In this document: positions 57,439-64,000 of the stretch, one piece after another
Layout: each line of letters starts with the position of its first letter
Position numbering within the stretch: position 1 is the stretch's first letter
From: Serpula lacrymans var. lacrymans S7.9
Lineage: Eukaryota; Basidiomycota; Agaricomycetes; Boletales; Serpulaceae
Length of the DNA: 64,000 nt
Assembly: GCF_000218685.1 (NCBI RefSeq)
Contig: NW_006763291.1
Span: 2,388,308-2,452,307 of the forward strand
Reading direction: 5' to 3'
The notes under the pieces: generated by a model
What the model was told of the DNA's origin: nothing
Database searches by the model: none
Seen by the model: only the letters and a program-made list of their open reading frames with translations
Translations under genes and position numbers: made by a program

Positions 57439-59478
57439 CTAATCATCACAATCATCAGCTTCATCGTCTCCTACCACTGATCCTCCACCAAACGATGCAG
57501 TAAGTTCTATATCATCTAAATCCCGCTCTAGATCCAATAGCTCCCCAACTGACTCGGCAGGTTCATCGCCAACTAAGCCCCTTAGCCTTGATACCTCATG
57601 CCTGAGCTTGCCAATTTCGTCGTCCCTTCGATCGACACGCCCCTTGAGCACTCGAATGAAGTCATTACCGCACCGCAGAAGCTGTAGCTTGCTAACACCC
57701 TTGTTAGGACCTTCACCGCCAGCTTTAGGTGGGCCGCGTGGAGGTAGCGCACCCGGAAGGATGGGAGTATCAGGAAAGTTTTCGTCAGACGGAAGAGGTA
57801 TCGGTGGCAAAAGTATGCGAAGATCGTCGAATGTCGTCTTTAACGAATCACGACGCTTCTGCTCAGCATCCTTATGAGACTTGCGACTTTGCGGTACAGG
57901 CGGCATAGGAGCAGCCGATGAGCCTGCATGTACGTTGGTGCCACCGGCTAATAAATAAAATGTGACGGTGAGCATAGAGTTTCTAAGTAGGTAGCGAATA
58001 ATTTACCCGGAAGAATTGGCTTAGGACCTGGACTTATCAACATTTGATTTTTTCTTAGGGTCCTGCAAGAACCAGCTTCTGCCGAGGGCTTAGACCTTGA
58101 GGCGGATTTGCCTTTAGGATCATTTTTGAGTGACTTCGCATCTTTGGCAATCGGGGTCAAGCTACTGCTGATTCCTAGACGACCCAGTTCCATGAGGCTG
58201 GCTGGTGTGACCGGCGTTATAGACGTGACATTTGCAGTAGTTGCAGCTGCTGGCTTTGATGTCGAGGCTGCAGATGAATGAGCCGTGGGCGGCGCGGGAG
58301 GTGGCATAGATAAATCTACAGGAGATGGCGAATCTTCTCCCGTTAGAATACTACCTCGTCTAGACCTCGTGGAACGCAGAAGAGGAGTCGAGCTTGCGGA
58401 CTTGGTCACACGGGCAGCCCTTTTACCGTTATTGAAAGAGTTAGACGTATTCGCCGTGGCTGGTGAGAGACGCTTGCGAGACGGCTTTGCGACACCCTCG
58501 TCACCGCTGGGCGATGCAGTGCGCTTGTTAGGTTGTTTTGGCTGCACAGGCTGTTGGTTATAAGCTCCAAGCCAAGGGCTAGTAAGAGGTGATACATCCA
58601 TATCCAAGTCAGACGGTGATGGGAGAGGAAAGGGATTCTGAAAGGCAATATTGGCAGGAGCCGAATTTGAGCCAGGATGACGCGAGTACTGATTCAACAC
58701 AGGCTGCGCGTGGGGAGACGGTAAAGGAATGGTGTCCATCGCACCAGATTGATACATGTCCTGATGAGAATCCATATACGGCTGGTTCATCGGGGACATA
58801 TACTCAGGATTTGGCATGGGCCGAAGTTCCGTTGAAGACACTGCTCACATGAGCGCCTGGAATATATATCGCGAACGAAGAGCTCACCAGGCGTAGGAAG
58901 ACCGTGGAAGTTTGAAATTTGATCTCTTGTGTGCTCAGATGACGAATCTGAGGAACCGACTATGGAATGACCCTTGATAAGTGCGAGCTAAATGATCATA
59001 GAAGTAAGTGCATCCACATTATTGGTCCACCACAAGAAGCGGGAAGCAAGGCATGCAGACCACACAAGGCAGCATAATGCTATATAGCAACCAACCACTT
59101 CGTAGTTCCGAAGAGGATCTATCTCACCTGTTGCTGGAAGATCTGGTTTTGTATTTGATTCTGCAGCTGCTGTAGTTGTTGAAGCTGATTTAGTTTGTAC
59201 TGTTGCTCGAGCAAAGCCTGCGGGGTATACTGTGGAACTGCTGATGACGGGGACATCTCCATGCTCTGCATGACCATCATGTTGTTCATGAGATCCATGT
59301 TAAGCTGGGTGTTACTCAGTCCAGAGAAGTTGTTAAGCATAGGCTGTTGGTTTATTAAATTCCCTGAGTTCATGGGAGACTGTTGCTGAAGATCTGAGCC
59401 TCTCTGAACGGGGTGCTCTGGGGGGAAGAAAGAGGCTAAAAAGTCTTTTTGTTGCTGCTCCTGTGTCCTTGTCTCCAT
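57439..59478 (-). CDS. bHLH transcription factor
   Basis: E-box-binding regulator. Exons: about 59131-59478, about 58890-58975, about 58008-58850, and 57439-57949. The N-terminus is rich in Gln, Met and Asn (LEQQYKLNQLQQLQQLQNQ), followed by a long Pro/Ser-rich region with basic clusters (PSRKRLSPA). The bHLH is at the C-terminus: basic region RKSHKDAEQKRRDSLK with His, Glu and Arg at the spacing that reads CACGTG, helix 1 FDDLRILLPP, a long loop, helix 2 GVSKLQLLRCGNDFIRVL, and a continuing leucine-zipper-like helix. The acidic tail ends DDCDD. The layout is similar to other fungal bHLH factors; the specific orthologue (Pho4-, Ino- or Rtg-like) is not clear. Confidence 0.85.
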
Positions 59479-59789
59479 CGTTGGAGTAGATCAAGGTGTG
59501 ATGGTTCAGGAATAAGAGATACAATAGGGTTGGCTCTGGAGATGACCAGCAAGGATATAGTGATAGCGAAGAAAACGTTGGAGGAAATATAAATGAAAAC
59601 GAAATCAAGAGCGAAATGACAAAAGACAGGTTTTACGACACAAAATTTCTATTTCAGGTCACGATACATACTATGCTCCGTCGGGCTCCCGGTCCGATGA
59701 TTTCAGCAGCCACAGACTGCGATCTTCACCAACTCGAGAGACGTCCATCTCGTACTAGTTACTACACATGTAGGATATTATACCAATTG
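59479..59789. other. Short intergenic region
   Basis: Upstream of the bHLH gene and 3' flank of the epimerase-like gene; nothing recognised. Confidence 0.5.
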
Positions 59790-60667
59790 TTATAGCTCCT
59801 GATGACTATTGTCAGGTTTTTCCATAGTTTTCAATAATTCTGTCATCCTGGTATTCCTGAACAAATTCTCTTCGCTCCATCTTCCCTTTGCCACCTCTAC
59901 TGCAAATGTACCTAGCCCCTCGATCTTGGTATACATAGAAGGCAGAAGGGTGGAAAACACGGGGGCCATAACGCAATCTGCGAACCTAGCTGATGTTGAT
60001 CGAATATTTAGTCGATCCGAAGGATGATTTTGGGAAGGGAAGAAGTAGGCAGGTCGGAGGATTGACGACTTGATACCAGACGAGGACGGGAGTTCGAGCA
60101 GGTCTTTCTCTGTTCGACCCTGTAGAATATAAGGAGGTAAGCTTTACAACTCTGCTACGTTCGATGTGTTCCTGACCTTGATCCTTGCAAACTTCAGCTT
60201 GCTTTTACTGGTCTGATCGGCACCCTCGCCAGATACAAAGACAAATTTGAAGGGCTCCTTGGCTCTCTCCCTCACCCCACCGTCTTGTATAGCATTGATG
60301 AAACTCATGGTGTAATCGTATGTGATCCTTGTATATTCTTCGTCGCTCAAACCCACAGAACTTTTACCTAGAGCCCACACACAAGCATCGTGGTCAGCTA
60401 GGCGGGTGCTTAGCTCTGGGGAGTAATTCATGAAATCCTGCAGGACAACTACTTCAGTCTTGTTGTTCTCGGGAATTTCCATCCATGAAGGCAGGACTCG
60501 TCGAGAGAGCACTGTGATGTTTGTTATAGCGGCATCCTGGACTGCTGTGCGGAATATCTGAATGCCAGCTTGCAGTGATAAAGAAAGAAATATTGGTTGA
60601 GCTACGTTTGTAAGGAGAAACAGTGTAACACACCTGCACCAGTGACACCAGTAAGGATTAATTTCAT
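59790..60667 (-). CDS. NAD(P)-binding Rossmann protein (epimerase/NmrA-like)
   Basis: Three exons (60634-60667, 60177-60568, 59790-60119) give 251 residues. The short first exon reads MKLILTGVTGA and joins the second to complete the dinucleotide-binding motif TGVTGAAG. Further conserved pieces are VLSRRVLPSW, HDACVWALGKSSVG, the YTRITYDYT stretch, and FKFVFVSGEGAD in the strand before the active-site region. The third exon begins GRTEKDLLEL and contains ILRPAYFFP. This is a short atypical SDR family common in fungi, close to NAD-dependent epimerase/dehydratases. The substrate is unknown. Confidence 0.87.
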
Positions 60668-61053
60668 GTTTTTGATGTACTAGGAAGAAGAGATTGAATG
60701 TTTCGATGAAGCATCGAAACTGGCAGCAGACAGATTTTATATGTGATAGCATAATAGCAACCATGCCGGTCAGTCGTAAGCTATCTTGAAGCCGAAGACG
60801 GAATACGGTGGATAGAATGTACCAGTCGGCGCGGCAGAGGACGTGGCTCTCGTGTTATTTAGTAAGGTTACATTGTGCGAGTTTGATAGCCTGAGGGGTG
60901 CGAGTGTTCCAGAACTTTACAAGACGTAGCCTCCTGCTTATTGCAGCACCCCACTCCACTCTAGTCCAAACATTAGAGCGATAAGATGCATATGATGCCA
61001 GTGGTTTTTGAGTGTTCAGTCCTTCCCATCATAAATTATGTTTACGCATATTT
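60668..61053. other. Divergent upstream region of epimerase-like gene and YRA1
   Basis: About 390 bases between opposite starts. No clear element recognised. Confidence 0.5.
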
Positions 61054-62083
61054 ATGGACAATGCATTAGACGCCGTGGGCACTGCCAGATTGTGGCTTCG
61101 TCTGTTGCAACGGGGTTAGTTTCGTCGATTCTTTGCTGCACAAGTATTGTCCCAAGTAATGCACGCCCACCAACGCTCACCAACTGGTCGGTTTAACTCG
61201 TATCATGGTCCCAAACGACAACTCCTCGGAAATCATGCTGGCCACGTGGCCCCCGCTTGGAGAACTGGGGACATAACGCCAAATGCAAATGATAAGCAAG
61301 GGAGCAAGATCCTTTTGAGTAGACTCCCAATGGATGTCGGAGAGACGGAAGTGGAGGTGCGCTCAGGTATGCATGCGCGTCCTATCATATTCTAAGGAAC
61401 AGTGATGCGGCATAGGACCTTTTCAAAAAGACAGTAGGCCCTCTTAAGGAGGTTTTCTTGATATACAACTCGCAAGCACGCTCCAGAGGAATGGCTGTCG
61501 TGACTTTCCAGCGTCCAGGAGATGCTGCAATTGCACGTGCTAAATATGACGGAAAATTTGTTGACGGCAGTAAGTATACCATAAATCTTTATCATTTCCA
61601 TTTATACATCGATATCGTACGTGCTGCATCTTTTAGGGCGGCCCATTAAAATTGAAATTATTGTGGATTCACAAGAACCAGTGAGACCGTCACTCACTCC
61701 GCCCACTGCACCCTCGCTTTTGAATAGGCTGGGAGGCGTTGCTGCCACGAAGGCTGCTGCTGCTGCTGCTGTTCCCCCTCCCCTTCTTCCTCTTCCTACA
61801 GGACCCATAGCAAAAGTAGCCCCCAAACTCATGTATGATCTGCTTAGTGTGTAATCTCGTTCTTGTCTGCTGACCTTTGTCACTTGTCAGACAAGCTCGA
61901 AAACCCAAAGTTATACCAGTAAATTCGGCAGCACAGGCTGTCGTGCCCCATCGCGTTCGACAGAAAAAAGGTCCCCGACGTGTCAAGAAGTCTCTGGCAC
62001 AACTGGACAAAGAGATGGAAGATTACCGAGCCGCTGTCGATTACTCCGACACTTCTAGACCAGAATCCACGAATGGTATCTAA
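61054..62083 (+). CDS. YRA1: mRNA export adaptor Yra1/ALYREF (RRM)
   Basis: REF-family protein that couples transcription and splicing to mRNA export by handing transcripts to Mex67. Exon 1 (61054-61114) starts MDNALDAV, the conserved N-terminal REF helix. After an intron the frame continues with a basic region, then the RRM: KILLSRLPMDVGETEVE, DLFKKTVGPLKEVFLIYNSQ, RSRGMAVVTFQRPGDAAIA, KFVDG and PIKIEIIVD. An Ala/Pro-rich spacer with a GCT run follows, then the conserved C-terminal box KSLAQLDKEMEDYRA. Arg/Gly-rich segments are weaker than in animal ALYREF. The last exon starts with QARKPKVIP. Confidence 0.92.
61745..61770 (+). repeat. GCT trinucleotide run encoding polyalanine
   Basis: Six to seven consecutive GCT codons inside the YRA1 linker, giving an alanine tract next to a proline run. 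Likely variable in length between strains. Confidence 0.75.

Positions 62084-64000
<1,917 letters not shown>

Overview
This window looks like nuclear DNA of a mushroom-forming basidiomycete (Agaricomycetes). Genes are packed on both strands and broken by many 50-65 bp GT-AG introns. The gene content also fits: intron-dense P450s, DUF4470-MYND proteins, a GPI-anchored GH72 glucanosyltransferase, and DUF7025-type AAA ATPases. I see no CRISPR array, no bacterial operon and no intact transposon. Exon limits come from reading frames, splice sites and family knowledge, not from transcripts.

Left part (1-33 kb) is the accessory-rich half. It holds the 5' portion of a CSC1/RSN1-type ion channel (-), a GH72 cell-wall enzyme (+), and two tandem P450 genes (+). 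These are followed by a Tlg1/syntaxin-6 SNARE (-) and a roughly 4 kb tandem duplication of a DUF4470-MYND gene (-). One duplicate is essentially open but ends early inside its zinc finger. The other has several frame breaks but keeps a complete zinc finger. A zinc alcohol dehydrogenase (+), an AAA ATPase (-) and a third P450 of the same family (-) follow.

Middle part (33.8-51.3 kb) is dense housekeeping sequence: Rsc8/Swi3 chromatin remodelling subunit, a mitochondrial PPR-like protein, a single-pass surface protein, a Gin4/Hsl1-type kinase, an MGRN1-type RING ubiquitin ligase, ribosomal protein uL15 (RPL28), Pol II subunit RPB11 and mitochondrial GTPase MTG1. The most striking structure of the window is here. 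The whole intergenic space between the divergent RPL28 and RPB11 genes is one large inverted repeat with arms of about 485 bp and a spacer of about 67 bp. It runs from one start codon to the other, so both genes appear to share the same promoter and the same candidate 5'-UTR intron in mirror image.

Right part (51-64 kb) has a low-complexity nuclear-type protein, a gene-poor stretch with one tRNA-Thr(AGU), a small four-helix membrane protein spread over five short exons, a bHLH transcription factor, a NAD(P)-binding epimerase-like protein, the mRNA export adaptor Yra1/ALYREF, and the 5' portion of a PFK26-type 6-phosphofructo-2-kinase. The phosphatase histidine of that last protein is replaced by serine.
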